Assembly (NCBI GenBank): GCA_963976055.1
Contig: CAXBJB010000001.1
Span: 479,844-543,843, forward strand
Direction of reading: 5' to 3'
DNA: 64,000 bases
Source: UBA1479 sp963976055
Lineage (GTDB): Bacteria; Pseudomonadota; Alphaproteobacteria; Rhodospirillales; Casp-alpha2
Below are positions 41,776 through 49,851 of this stretch, piece after piece. Within the stretch, counting starts at the first letter, position 1, and each line of letters begins with the position of its first letter. The notes under the pieces were generated by a model. That model searched no databases, was not told where the DNA came from, and saw only the letters and a list, made by a program, of their open reading frames with translations. The position numbers and the translations under genes were made by a program.

Positions 41776-42774
41776 ATGCGCGCCTATTGGTATGACCGCG
41801 CCGGCCCGGCGGCGGACGTCCTGCAGTTCGGCGACCTTCCCGACCCGGAACCGGGCCCCGGCGAGGTCCGTGTCCGCGTCGCCTATTCGGCCATCAACCC
41901 GACGGACGTGAAGCGCCGCGCCTCGGGCCGCGAACTGGCCCAGTTCTCGCCGATCATTCCCAACAACGACGGTTCCGGCGTCATTGATAAGGTCGGCGAA
42001 GGGGTCAACAACGCCCGCATCGGTCAGAAGGTCTGGATCTTCGGTGCCCAGCACGGCCGCCCTCAGGGCACGGCGGCGGAATACGTGGTCCTGCCGACGC
42101 GCCAGGCGGTGTCGCTCGCGGGCGACGTATCCTTAAGCCAGGGGGCCTGTGCCGGGGTGCCGGTGGTGACGGCCTATCACGCGCTGTTCTGCGACGGCGA
42201 CATCTCGCGCAAGACCGTGCTGGTGACCGGCGGCACGGGGCGCGTCGGCGCCTATGCGGTGCAGCTGGGCGTGTGGGGCGGGGCCCGGGTGATCGCGACC
42301 TGTGGGTCCGAGGCCCATTGCGCCGAAGCGCGCGAACTGGGTGCGGCCGTGGCCTTGAACTACAAGGAGCCGGGGCTCAAGGAACGCATTCTGGACGCCG
42401 CCGGCGGCCCCGTCGACCGCATCGTCGAGGTTGCCTTCGGGTCCAACACGGACCTGCTGCCTGATATCCTGAAACCCAACGGCACCGTCGCGACCTATGC
42501 GTCGGACGCCGTGCCTGAGCCCGTGATTCCCTTCAACAAGTGGATGGGCGGCAACGTCAACATCCGCATGTTCACGATCTATCAGCTAGACCGTCTGACC
42601 CAGGATGACGTGCTGCAGACGGTCAGCCCGCTGATGTCGCCGGACACCCTGGTGCACCGCATCGGCGAGCGCTTCCAGTTCGAGGACATGGTCAAGGCCC
42701 ATGAAGCGGTTGAGGCGGGCAATGTCCACGGTGTCGCGCAGGTTGTCGTGGGGAAGACTCTGGAGCATCAGTAA
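41776..42774 (+). CDS. Zinc-independent NADPH:quinone reductase (zeta-crystallin-like MDR)
   Basis: A 332-residue medium-chain reductase with the GroES-like N-terminal domain (PDPEPGPGEVRVRVAYSAIN near residues 23-42) and a Rossmann domain with VLVTGGTGRVGAYAVQLG near residues 151-168. No structural or catalytic zinc cysteines are present, as in quinone oxidoreductases. It would reduce quinones to semiquinone or hydroquinone with NADPH. AAGGAGGAG precedes the ATG. It is about 1 kb from the quinone-reductase operon but on the opposite strand. Confidence 0.85.
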   Translation: MRAYWYDRAGPAADVLQFGDLPDPEPGPGEVRVRVAYSAINPTDVKRRASGRELAQFSPIIPNNDGSGVIDKVGEGVNNARIGQKVWIFGAQHGRPQGTAAEYVVLPTRQAVSLAGDVSLSQGACAGVPVVTAYHALFCDGDISRKTVLVTGGTGRVGAYAVQLGVWGGARVIATCGSEAHCAEARELGAAVALNYKEPGLKERILDAAGGPVDRIVEVAFGSNTDLLPDILKPNGTVATYASDAVPEPVIPFNKWMGGNVNIRMFTIYQLDRLTQDDVLQTVSPLMSPDTLVHRIGERFQFEDMVKAHEAVEAGNVHGVAQVVVGKTLEHQ

Positions 42775-42839
42775 GGGCGGTTGAACCGGCGGCCGGCACT
42801 TGGCGGGCGTGTGCCGGCGCGCGGGCCCGCTGGCTTGGC

Positions 42840-43640
42840 TTATCCCGAGGAGCCTTCGGTTTCGATCGCGATCTCGCGGCCGCAATGCTTGCAATGCAGG
42901 GCATCCGGCTCGTGCAGCAAGAGGCCGCAACCCTCGCACTTCTGGCGGATTTTGGGCGGCCGGAAAACCGACTGCAACAGGCGCAGGAACAATCCGACGC
43001 CGAAGATCAGAATGGCGATCGACAGCCAACGCCCGCTTTCACCGACCAAAACGATATCGCCGAACCCGGTTGTCGTCAGCGCTGCGACCGTGAAGTAAAT
43101 GGCGTCGGTATAGGTTTTGATGTCGGGGTTGCGGCCCATCTGCACCGCGTGGACGAAGGCCGAGACGATGAAAACGAAGACGGCCAGGTTCAGGCTGCGT
43201 TGGATGACTTCCTCGTTGCGGCGAAAGAAACTGCTGTCGTTGCGCAACTCCTGCAACACCCTGTAGGAGCGCAGCACGCGAAGAGCCCTCAGGACCCGCA
43301 GGAATGCGAAATTTCCGAAGAACAAGGGGGCAATCAGGCTAAGGATCACCGCCAGATCGGCCCATTGGAACGGGCTCGTCAGGAACCGCAGGCGATTGTC
43401 GGCGATCCATCCGCGGGCCAAAAGGTCGAGACAGACAACCGCCGCCAAGACGATGTCGAGCCAATAAATCTCCTGCGGCAGATCGAAGAAGCCGGCGGCA
43501 ACATAGGTTGCGATGATCACAAGGTCGAATGCCAGTAGGCCCAGGCGGAAACGCAGGGCGGCCTTGCTGCGGCCGGTGTAAATTAAATCTATTCGCTTTT
43601 TCAGGCTGTCCAGATCCGCAGGTTTGTCGGCGCTTGCCAT
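42840..43640 (-). CDS. Voltage-gated-type potassium channel with C-terminal zinc ribbon
   Basis: A 266-residue protein with six membrane segments. The S4-like helix is FLRVLRALRVLRSYRVL near residues 117-133, with regular arginines, and the pore region ends in TTTGFGD near residues 191-197, a variant of the usual TVGYGD filter. After S6, CEGC (near residue 238) and CKHC (near residue 252) form a four-cysteine zinc-ribbon-like motif. The start ATG at 43640 removes N-terminal residues that belong to another frame. The filter suggests K+ conduction; the ribbon may sense metal or redox state. Confidence 0.8.
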   Translation of the reverse strand: MASADKPADLDSLKKRIDLIYTGRSKAALRFRLGLLAFDLVIIATYVAAGFFDLPQEIYWLDIVLAAVVCLDLLARGWIADNRLRFLTSPFQWADLAVILSLIAPLFFGNFAFLRVLRALRVLRSYRVLQELRNDSSFFRRNEEVIQRSLNLAVFVFIVSAFVHAVQMGRNPDIKTYTDAIYFTVAALTTTGFGDIVLVGESGRWLSIAILIFGVGLFLRLLQSVFRPPKIRQKCEGCGLLLHEPDALHCKHCGREIAIETEGSSG

Positions 43641-43728
43641 GGCATGTCCACTTTCTGCCCGGCAGGTGCCGCGGCCAGGGCTTTCATAGCACCGGCGGGG
43701 GGCGCCGGCAAAGAGCGGTCGGAAAGGG

Positions 43729-44433
43729 TCAGGGCACGTCGATGACGACAACTTCGGCGTCGGTGTCGGCGCGGATGGTGATGGTGTCCACGTCCGTGAC
43801 CGCCGTGCCCGAGCGTTCGGGGGCCTTGATGCCGTTGATCGTGACGTCACCCACCGCCGGCACGATGTAGGCGCTGCGCCCGGGGGCCAGGGTCAGGGTG
43901 GTTTCTTCGCCGGCCTTGATCGTGCCGCCCAGCACGGCGGCGTCCTGATGGATCACCAGGGCGTCCGTGTCCTTGTCCGCCGCACGGCCCGAGGCCAGAA
44001 CTTCCAACCTGCCGCCCCTGCTTTCCTTGGGGAACTTGCGGGCGTCCCAGCGGGGGGCGATGCCGGTTTCCCTGGGCTCGATCCAGATCTGAAACAGGGT
44101 CGTCGGCTCGTCCTCGCGGTTATGCTCCGCGTGACGGATGCCGGTGCCCGCCGACATCACCTGAACGTCGCCCGCTTCCGTCCGGCCGGTGTTGCCCAGG
44201 TTGTCCTGATGGGTGATCGCGCCCTTCCGGACATAGGTGATGATTTCCATGTCACGGTGGCCGTGCGGGTCGAACCCGCGGCCCGGCTGGACCGTGTCGT
44301 CGTTCCACACCAAAAGCGGGCCCAGGCCCGTGCGCGCCGGGTCGTAGTAGTTGGCGAAGGAGAAATGGTAGCGGGCGTTCAGCCAGTCGTTGGCGAAGCG
44401 GCCCAGGTCGTTCAGGGGGGTGACGGATATCAT
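43729..44433 (-). CDS. Pirin family protein (quercetin 2,3-dioxygenase-like)
   Basis: A 234-residue bicupin. The N-terminal cupin has the metal-binding FDPHGHRDMEIITY near residues 54-67 and GTGIRHAEHN near residues 96-105, in which three His and one Glu bind iron, as in E. coli YhhW with quercetinase activity. The C-terminal cupin lacks the metal residues. It is the last gene of a three-gene minus-strand operon with a glutathionyl-hydroquinone reductase and azoreductase. Confidence 0.9.
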   Translation of the reverse strand: MISVTPLNDLGRFANDWLNARYHFSFANYYDPARTGLGPLLVWNDDTVQPGRGFDPHGHRDMEIITYVRKGAITHQDNLGNTGRTEAGDVQVMSAGTGIRHAEHNREDEPTTLFQIWIEPRETGIAPRWDARKFPKESRGGRLEVLASGRAADKDTDALVIHQDAAVLGGTIKAGEETTLTLAPGRSAYIVPAVGDVTINGIKAPERSGTAVTDVDTITIRADTDAEVVVIDVP

Positions 44434-44454
44434 GGCGATCGTCCTTTCGTTGGC

Positions 44455-45429
44455 TTAGGCCGCCTTCAGGCGGTCGCGCCCGTGCGGGGCGTCCAGGTCC
44501 TGATCGGGGCCGGCGGGGATGATCCCCGTTGGGTTGATGGTCTTGTGGCTGCCGTAGTAGTGGGCCTTGATCGCCGTCATATCGACGGTCCCCTTGACGC
44601 CCGGCCATTGGTAAAGTTCGCGCAGGAAGCCGGACAGGTTAGGGTAGTCGGCGATGCGGCGAATGTTGCACTTGAAGTGGCCGACATAGACCGGATCGAA
44701 ACGAACCAGCGTGGTGAACAGCCGCCAGTCGGCTTCCGTGATGCGGTCGCCGGTGAGGTAGCGGCTTTCGCCCAGCATGTCCTCAAGCCAATCCAGGCTG
44801 TGGAACAGGCCCGTGACGGCTTCGTCATAGGCGTCTTGCGAGGTCGCGAAGCCGGCCCGGTACACGCCGTTGTTCACCGTCCGGTAGACGCGGTCGTTGA
44901 CCAGATCGATCTCATGCCGCAGGTCGCAGGGATAGTAGTTTCCCGGCCTGGCGCCGACGCCGTCGAAGGCCGAATTCAACATGCGGATGATCTCGGCGGA
45001 TTCATTGCTGACGATCGTCTCAGTCTGTTTGTCCCACAACACGGGCACGGTGACCCGGCCTGTAAAGTCCGGCTTGGCTGTGGCATAGACCTGATGCAGG
45101 AAGCGGGCACCCAAGACCGGATCGGCGCCGGGGGCGATTTCCCAACCGTTTTCCCGCATCAGGGGCTCGACCACGGTCACCGAAATCATGTCCTCCAGGC
45201 CCTTGAGGGCGCGGAAGATCAAGGTCCGATGGGCCCAGGGGCAGGCCGCCGCGACGTAAAGATGATACCGCTCGGCTTCCGCCTTGAAGCCGCCCCGGCC
45301 GGTCGGTCCGGGGCCGCCGTCCGCGGTGATCCAGTTTCGGAAGGCGGCGTCCTCGCGCTGGAAGCGGCCGCCAGTCGCCTTGGTGTCGTACCATTGGTCG
45401 CGCCATTCGCCGTTCACAAGCAATCCCAT
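44455..45429 (-). CDS. yqjG: Glutathionyl-hydroquinone reductase (YqjG/ECM4-type GST)
   Basis: A 324-residue omega/xi-class GST that removes glutathione from glutathionyl-hydroquinones. The catalytic Cys is in ACPWAHR near residues 63-69. Other family blocks are SVTVVEPLM near residues 83-91, YPCDLRHEIDLVNDRVY near residues 163-179, which is typical of the xi class, and GDRITEADWRLFTTLVRFD near residues 222-240. It sits between azoR and pirin on one strand, with 21- and 33-base gaps, in a reductive quinone-detoxification unit. Confidence 0.91.
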   Translation of the reverse strand: MGLLVNGEWRDQWYDTKATGGRFQREDAAFRNWITADGGPGPTGRGGFKAEAERYHLYVAAACPWAHRTLIFRALKGLEDMISVTVVEPLMRENGWEIAPGADPVLGARFLHQVYATAKPDFTGRVTVPVLWDKQTETIVSNESAEIIRMLNSAFDGVGARPGNYYPCDLRHEIDLVNDRVYRTVNNGVYRAGFATSQDAYDEAVTGLFHSLDWLEDMLGESRYLTGDRITEADWRLFTTLVRFDPVYVGHFKCNIRRIADYPNLSGFLRELYQWPGVKGTVDMTAIKAHYYGSHKTINPTGIIPAGPDQDLDAPHGRDRLKAA

Positions 45430-45462
45430 TGTCTTAATTCCTTGTTCTGCGTCCGCCGGGGC

Positions 45463-46059
45463 TCAGGCCGCCCGGGCGACCTGGGCGATTTCCGCCTGGG
45501 CGGCCTTGATGCCGTCGTCGCCCTTGGCCGTGCCTTCGGCATAAATAAACGAGATGTTTTCGAGACCGATAAAGTTCAAGGCGCGGCGCAGATAGGGCTC
45601 CAGGTGGTCCAGGTGGTTGAACGGTGTGCCCGGGCCGTAGACCCCGCCGCGCGTGGTCACGACATAGACCGGGCGGTCCGCCACCAAGCCCTTGGGGCCC
45701 TGGCCTGTCGGCTCGAAGGTGCGGCCGATGCGGGCGACTTGGTCGATCCAGGCCTTCAGTGACGACGCGATGCCGAAGTTGTGCATGGGGGCGGCGATGA
45801 CGATGGCATCGGCGGCGAACACCTCGTCGATCAGTTCGTCGGACAGGGCCAATTTTTGCGTCTGTTCGGCCGTGCGGTCGGCCTCGGGCGTATAGAAGGC
45901 GCCGATGGTCGCCTGATCCAGGTGCGGCGGCGGGTTGGCGCCCAGGTCGCGCATGACGATGGGGGCGTTGCCGGCCAGGCTGTCGGCCAGGTTCTGCGCC
46001 AGGGCGCGGGAATTGGAGCCTTCGAGATTGGGGCTGGAACTGATGAGGAGAACGGTCAT
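45463..46059 (-). CDS. azoR: FMN-dependent NADH-azoreductase
   Basis: A 198-residue flavodoxin-like enzyme reducing azo compounds and quinones with NADH. The FMN-binding parts are LISSSPNLEGSNSRALAQ near residues 5-22, APMHNFGI near residues 94-101 and TTRGGVYGPGTPF near residues 139-151. AAAAGGACC precedes the ATG. It is the first gene of the minus-strand operon and is divergent from a LysR gene, which presumably controls it. Confidence 0.93.
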   Translation of the reverse strand: MTVLLISSSPNLEGSNSRALAQNLADSLAGNAPIVMRDLGANPPPHLDQATIGAFYTPEADRTAEQTQKLALSDELIDEVFAADAIVIAAPMHNFGIASSLKAWIDQVARIGRTFEPTGQGPKGLVADRPVYVVTTRGGVYGPGTPFNHLDHLEPYLRRALNFIGLENISFIYAEGTAKGDDGIKAAQAEIAQVARAA

Positions 46060-46152
46060 GGTCGGGTCCTTTTAACTGTCGGATGAGGCCGGCGAGGCCG
46101 GAAATTTCCGGGGCCGGGCTGTTGACGAGGACCCTACGCCTGGGCGTATTTG

Positions 46153-46180
46153 TAGACAATCGACCTAAATGGAATATAAT
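46153..46180 (+). promoter_or_regulatory. Predicted promoter of the LysR-type gene
   Basis: TAGACA at 46153-46158 (5 of 6) and a consensus TATAAT at 46175-46180 are 16 bases apart. A transcript would start near 46187, within the inverted repeat at 46178-46201. Confidence 0.6.
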
Positions 46181-46201
46181 TGTTTCTATAAATAAACAAT
46201 T
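46178..46201. promoter_or_regulatory. Inverted repeat AATTGTTT-N8-AAACAATT, candidate LysR-type operator
   Basis: Perfect 8-base arms with an 8-base spacer, overlapping the end of the LysR promoter -10 box and reaching its start codon. It contains a T-N11-A arrangement typical of LysR-type binding sites. The location suits autorepression of the regulator and control of the divergent azoR operon. Confidence 0.6.
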
Positions 46202-46204
46202 GGA

Positions 46205-47122
46205 ATGCCGATGGATCACCTGACGGGCATGGCCGTTTTCGCCAAGGTGGTGGAAACCGGGACCTTCACGGGCGCGGCGCGGGCCATGGGCCTGTCCAAG
46301 GGGGCCGTCAGCAAACAGATCGCCCGGCTGGAAGACCGCCTGGGGGCGCGTCTGCTCAACCGCACGACCCGGCGATCCAGCCTGACCGAGGTCGGGGCCG
46401 CGTTTTACGAGCGCTGCCGGCGCATCGTCGCCGAGGCGGAGGAGGCGGAACTGGCCGTCACCCGCCTGCATGCGGAGCCGCGCGGCACCCTGCGCGTCAA
46501 CCTGCCCATGTCCTTCGGCATGATCCACATGGCCGATGCCCTGCCGGACTTCATGGCGGCCTATCCGGAAATCAGCCTGGACGTGACCCTCGACGACCGG
46601 GTCGTCAACGTGGTCGACGAAGGCTACGACGTGGTCATCCGTATCACTGAACTGCCGGATTCAACCCTGATCGCCCGCCGCATCGCGCCGTTCCGCATCG
46701 CCACCTGCGCGTCGCCCGCCTATTGGGACGCCCACGGCCGTCCCAAGCATCCGAACGACCTGCGGGGCCACGCCTGCCTGCTCTACAGCTATCTGTCCAA
46801 TCTCAACGAATGGCGCTACCGCGGGCCGGACGGCCCGTTCGCCGTGCGCGTCGACGGCCCGATGCGCGGCAACAACGGCGACCTGCTGAGGTCCGCCGCC
46901 GTGGTGGGGCGGGGGGTCGTGCGCTCGCCGACCTTCATCGTCGGCTGCGATCTGGTGGAAGGGCGGCTGGAACAGGTGTTGGCGGAATACGAGGACGACG
47001 ATCGCGGTATCTACGCCGTCTATCCCCACAACCGGCACCTGTCGGCCAAGGTCCGCGCCTTCGTCGATTTCATGGCGAAACGCTTCGCCGACCCGAAATG
47101 GGTGTGCATGAACGTCACCTGA
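46205..47122 (+). CDS. LysR family transcriptional regulator
   Basis: A 305-residue regulator with the winged helix-turn-helix near residues 3-62 (FTGAARAMGLSKGAVSKQIA with the recognition helix) and a periplasmic-binding-protein-like effector domain from residue 90. The N-terminal ATG is at 46205; an ATG at 46211, six bases after TGGA, is an equally likely start. It is divergent from azoR-yqjG-pirin. Regulators in this position usually sense quinones or electrophiles; the effector here is unknown. Confidence 0.92.
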   Translation: MPMDHLTGMAVFAKVVETGTFTGAARAMGLSKGAVSKQIARLEDRLGARLLNRTTRRSSLTEVGAAFYERCRRIVAEAEEAELAVTRLHAEPRGTLRVNLPMSFGMIHMADALPDFMAAYPEISLDVTLDDRVVNVVDEGYDVVIRITELPDSTLIARRIAPFRIATCASPAYWDAHGRPKHPNDLRGHACLLYSYLSNLNEWRYRGPDGPFAVRVDGPMRGNNGDLLRSAAVVGRGVVRSPTFIVGCDLVEGRLEQVLAEYEDDDRGIYAVYPHNRHLSAKVRAFVDFMAKRFADPKWVCMNVT

Positions 47123-47156
47123 CCGCGAGCCAGCCAGGCGAGGGCCCGCGCGGCCG

Positions 47157-48770
47157 TCAGTGCGACGGGCCGCTGGGCGCTGGCAGGCCTTCCAGTTCCA
47201 CGTTGACGCAGGCGACCTTGCCGCTGGCCACGGCGCGGTCCAGCGCCGCGTCAAGGTCCGCCGGATCGGTCACGTATTCGCCGTGCCCACCCAGGCCCTC
47301 GACGGCCAGGTCATAACGGGCATCCGACAGTTCGCAGCCGATCAGGCGGTTGGATCCGTATTCGCGCAACTGAATCTGATGTTCCGCGTTCCAGCGGTGG
47401 TCGTTGCCGATCACCACCACATAAGGGGTGCCGGCGCGGGCCGCCGTTTCGAACTCGGCGAAATGAAAGCCGACGGTGCCGTCGCCCATCAGCGCGAACA
47501 CGGTGGCGTCCGGCACGGCCTTCTTGGCCCCCAGGCCGTAGCCCAGGCAGCCGCCGATGACACCCGAAATGCCATTGATGATGCGCTTGTCGGCCCGCGT
47601 CGCGGCCTGGGCCCATTGCCCGAACTCGCCGCCGTCGATGATCAGCACGGCGTCCTTGGTCTTGTCGATCTGGCGTTGCACGGCGGCGCAGACCTGGGCC
47701 GGGGAAATGCCGCCGTTGGCCCCGGGGGCGTCCGGCGCGAAGCTGCGCTGGGCGACCTGGCCTGCCGCTTTGGCGCGCCAGGCCTGATGGGCCGTGCCGC
47801 CCGCCCCCTGGGTGATCAGGGCCTCGGCCGCGTCGCGGGGATCGGCGGCCAGGGCCGTCACGATGCGGTCTTCCAGGTTGCGGTGGGCGCGGTCGCGCTC
47901 ATCCGCATCGGCGTTGACGCAGATCCATTTGCAGCCGGCATCGACGATATTGGTGCCGCCGAAGCCCAGGGTGAAGTCCACCCGCTTGCCCAGGGTGACG
48001 ATCAGGTCGGCCTCGGCCAGCACGCCCGCGATGCTGCCGAGGGACGGGTCCTTCAACCCGCGCGGGCTTTCCATGACGACCACGGGGGCGTCCAGGGCAT
48101 CCGCCAGCTTGTTGTGGATGCCCGGGGCGCGCGCCGTGTTTAAAACCGGCCCGCACAGGATGATCGGGTGTTTGGCGGCGGCGACCGCGTCGGCCACGCG
48201 CCTGACGTCCTCGGGCGCAAGCGCCATGGTCTCGCGCGCGAAGGCGCCGGCCGGGGGCACGGCGCCGCCCGTGGCGTCGGCCTCGACCACGTCGAAGGCA
48301 AGGGACATATGGACCGGGCCGGGCCGCCCGGATTTGGCCATGCGGATCGCCCGCGCGGCGGCGGTGCCCAGGTCGACGGCGCGCACGGAGCGGATCGACA
48401 GCTTGGTCAGGGGGGCCGTCATCGGCACCTGGCGCATTTCCTGGAACGCCCCCCGGCCGTCCTGGCCGACCGGGGAATCGCCGGTCAGCAGCAGCACCGG
48501 CGTGTCCGATTCCCAGGCCGTGTACAGCCCGCCCATGGCGTTCGCGGCCCCGCCGCCCGCCGTCACCATGGCGACGCCGATGCCGCCGGTCAGTTGGGCA
48601 TAGGCTTCGGCCATGAACACGGCGGCGGCTTCGTGGCGGGTGTGGACGATCTCGATGCCCGCATCGAAGCAGGCGTCGTAGACCGGCATGATCTGATTGC
48701 CGGACAGTGAGAAAATGCGTGTCACGCCGGCGGCCGCCAGCGACTTAACGAGAAGGTCTGCGCCTCGCAC
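47157..48770 (-). CDS. Thiamine pyrophosphate-dependent enzyme, acetolactate synthase-like
   Basis: A 537-residue protein with the three ThDP-enzyme domains: N-terminal pyrimidine-binding (residues 1-165, with the activating Glu in RHEAAAVFMAE near residue 49), central (about 185-320), and C-terminal pyrophosphate-binding (about 350-520) with GDGTVGFHFAEFE near residues 433-445 followed by the ND of VIGNDHRWN near residue 464. It is shorter than typical acetolactate synthase and lacks its FAD-region signatures clearly. The TauD-type gene lies upstream on the same strand with a 120-bp gap. The substrate (a 2-oxo acid or acyl-CoA) is unknown. Confidence 0.83.
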   Translation of the reverse strand: MRGADLLVKSLAAAGVTRIFSLSGNQIMPVYDACFDAGIEIVHTRHEAAAVFMAEAYAQLTGGIGVAMVTAGGGAANAMGGLYTAWESDTPVLLLTGDSPVGQDGRGAFQEMRQVPMTAPLTKLSIRSVRAVDLGTAAARAIRMAKSGRPGPVHMSLAFDVVEADATGGAVPPAGAFARETMALAPEDVRRVADAVAAAKHPIILCGPVLNTARAPGIHNKLADALDAPVVVMESPRGLKDPSLGSIAGVLAEADLIVTLGKRVDFTLGFGGTNIVDAGCKWICVNADADERDRAHRNLEDRIVTALAADPRDAAEALITQGAGGTAHQAWRAKAAGQVAQRSFAPDAPGANGGISPAQVCAAVQRQIDKTKDAVLIIDGGEFGQWAQAATRADKRIINGISGVIGGCLGYGLGAKKAVPDATVFALMGDGTVGFHFAEFETAARAGTPYVVVIGNDHRWNAEHQIQLREYGSNRLIGCELSDARYDLAVEGLGGHGEYVTDPADLDAALDRAVASGKVACVNVELEGLPAPSGPSH

Positions 48771-48890
48771 GATCGATCCCCTTGAGTGTTATTGCTGTGT
48801 CATGGCGAGAATCCGCCCGCACAGCGGTTGTAGCATTTATGGAAATTTCTGAGGACATTTCTGAAACCCCGCCGCATGGGCACGGGGGGG

Positions 48891-49727
48891 CTAAACCGGC
48901 ACTTCGCCTTCCAGGATGACCCGGTGCATGATGCGGCCTTCGGTGGCGTCATAGTCCCGATGCGCGATGTGCAGCGTCGCCCGGTTGTCCCACAGCACCA
49001 GGTCGCCGGGCTGCCAGGTATGGCGGTAAGTGACGTCGGGGGTGATGGCGCGGGCCAAAAGGTCTTGAATGAAGGCGCGGCTTTCCGCCGGCTCCATCCC
49101 GTCGATGCGTTCCGTCTTACCGGGATGGACATAGATGGCCTTTTTCCCCGTTTCCGGATGGGTGCGGATCAAGGGGTGGCGCTGCGGCGCCTTGGCCAGG
49201 GCCTGGCGCGCATCCGCGCCAACGCTGCCCGTGTCCTGTTCGATCACGTTGACGGTGATCATCGGATCCAGCTTGTCGCGTTCTTCCGCCGGCAGGCCCT
49301 CATAGGCTGCCTGCATGTTGGCGAAGCTGGTATCGCCGCCCTTGGACGGCAGTTTGACCGCATACAACATGGTCACCTTAGGCGGGCGGGCGTGGTTGGT
49401 GTGGTCCGTGTGCCAGGCGCGCGACCCGGTGGGAATGGCCTTGCCGTCCTCGCCCTTATCGGACTGGCGGCTGTCCAGCACGACGATCTCCGGATGGCCC
49501 GGCATCAGAATATTCGTCAGATGCTGCGGCATCAGGTCGCCGAACAGGCGGGCGGCGTCCAGGAACCGTTCGGGCGTGAAATTCTGGCTGCGCACGACCA
49601 TGACGAGGCGCTCGCTCAGCGCCTTTTGCAGGGCGGACAAGTCATCCGCGCCGACCGGGCCGCTGAGATCGACGCCAACGGCTTCGACGCCGAGGGATGG
49701 AGTCAAGGGAGAGAGTGCGACAGACAT
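48891..49727 (-). CDS. TauD/TfdA family dioxygenase
   Basis: A 278-residue Fe(II)/2-oxoglutarate oxygenase. Iron ligands are the His and Asp in WHTDHTNH near residues 106-113 and the distal His in TLHIAHRDYD near residues 249-258; an Arg in GRIMHRV holds 2-oxoglutarate. Relatives hydroxylate taurine, alkyl sulfates, 2,4-D and similar small acids. The ATG at 49727 follows GGAGG. It probably shares a transcript with the TPP enzyme downstream, and resembles the dioxygenase at 61065-61910. Confidence 0.86.
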   Translation of the reverse strand: MSVALSPLTPSLGVEAVGVDLSGPVGADDLSALQKALSERLVMVVRSQNFTPERFLDAARLFGDLMPQHLTNILMPGHPEIVVLDSRQSDKGEDGKAIPTGSRAWHTDHTNHARPPKVTMLYAVKLPSKGGDTSFANMQAAYEGLPAEERDKLDPMITVNVIEQDTGSVGADARQALAKAPQRHPLIRTHPETGKKAIYVHPGKTERIDGMEPAESRAFIQDLLARAITPDVTYRHTWQPGDLVLWDNRATLHIAHRDYDATEGRIMHRVILEGEVPV

Positions 49728-49851
49728 GGGCGTTTCCTCCGATACCGCCCGGCTTTTCCCGCCGGGTCGGATCAAATGCGCCCCCCTGGGGGCATGATAA
49801 TCACGCCGGCTTGTCCGGCGCAATGCCTGGAACGGGGCCCGGAACGGGGGA

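Noticed and set aside
42840..43640. TTTGFGD filter considered as a sequencing error of TVGYGD
   Set aside because: The frame is intact on both sides, and bacterial channels with a TTGFGD-type filter are known.
47157..48770. TPP enzyme considered as sulfoacetaldehyde acetyltransferase (Xsc), given the TauD-type neighbour
   Set aside because: At 537 residues it is shorter than Xsc, and there is no phosphate acetyltransferase or taurine transporter gene nearby.
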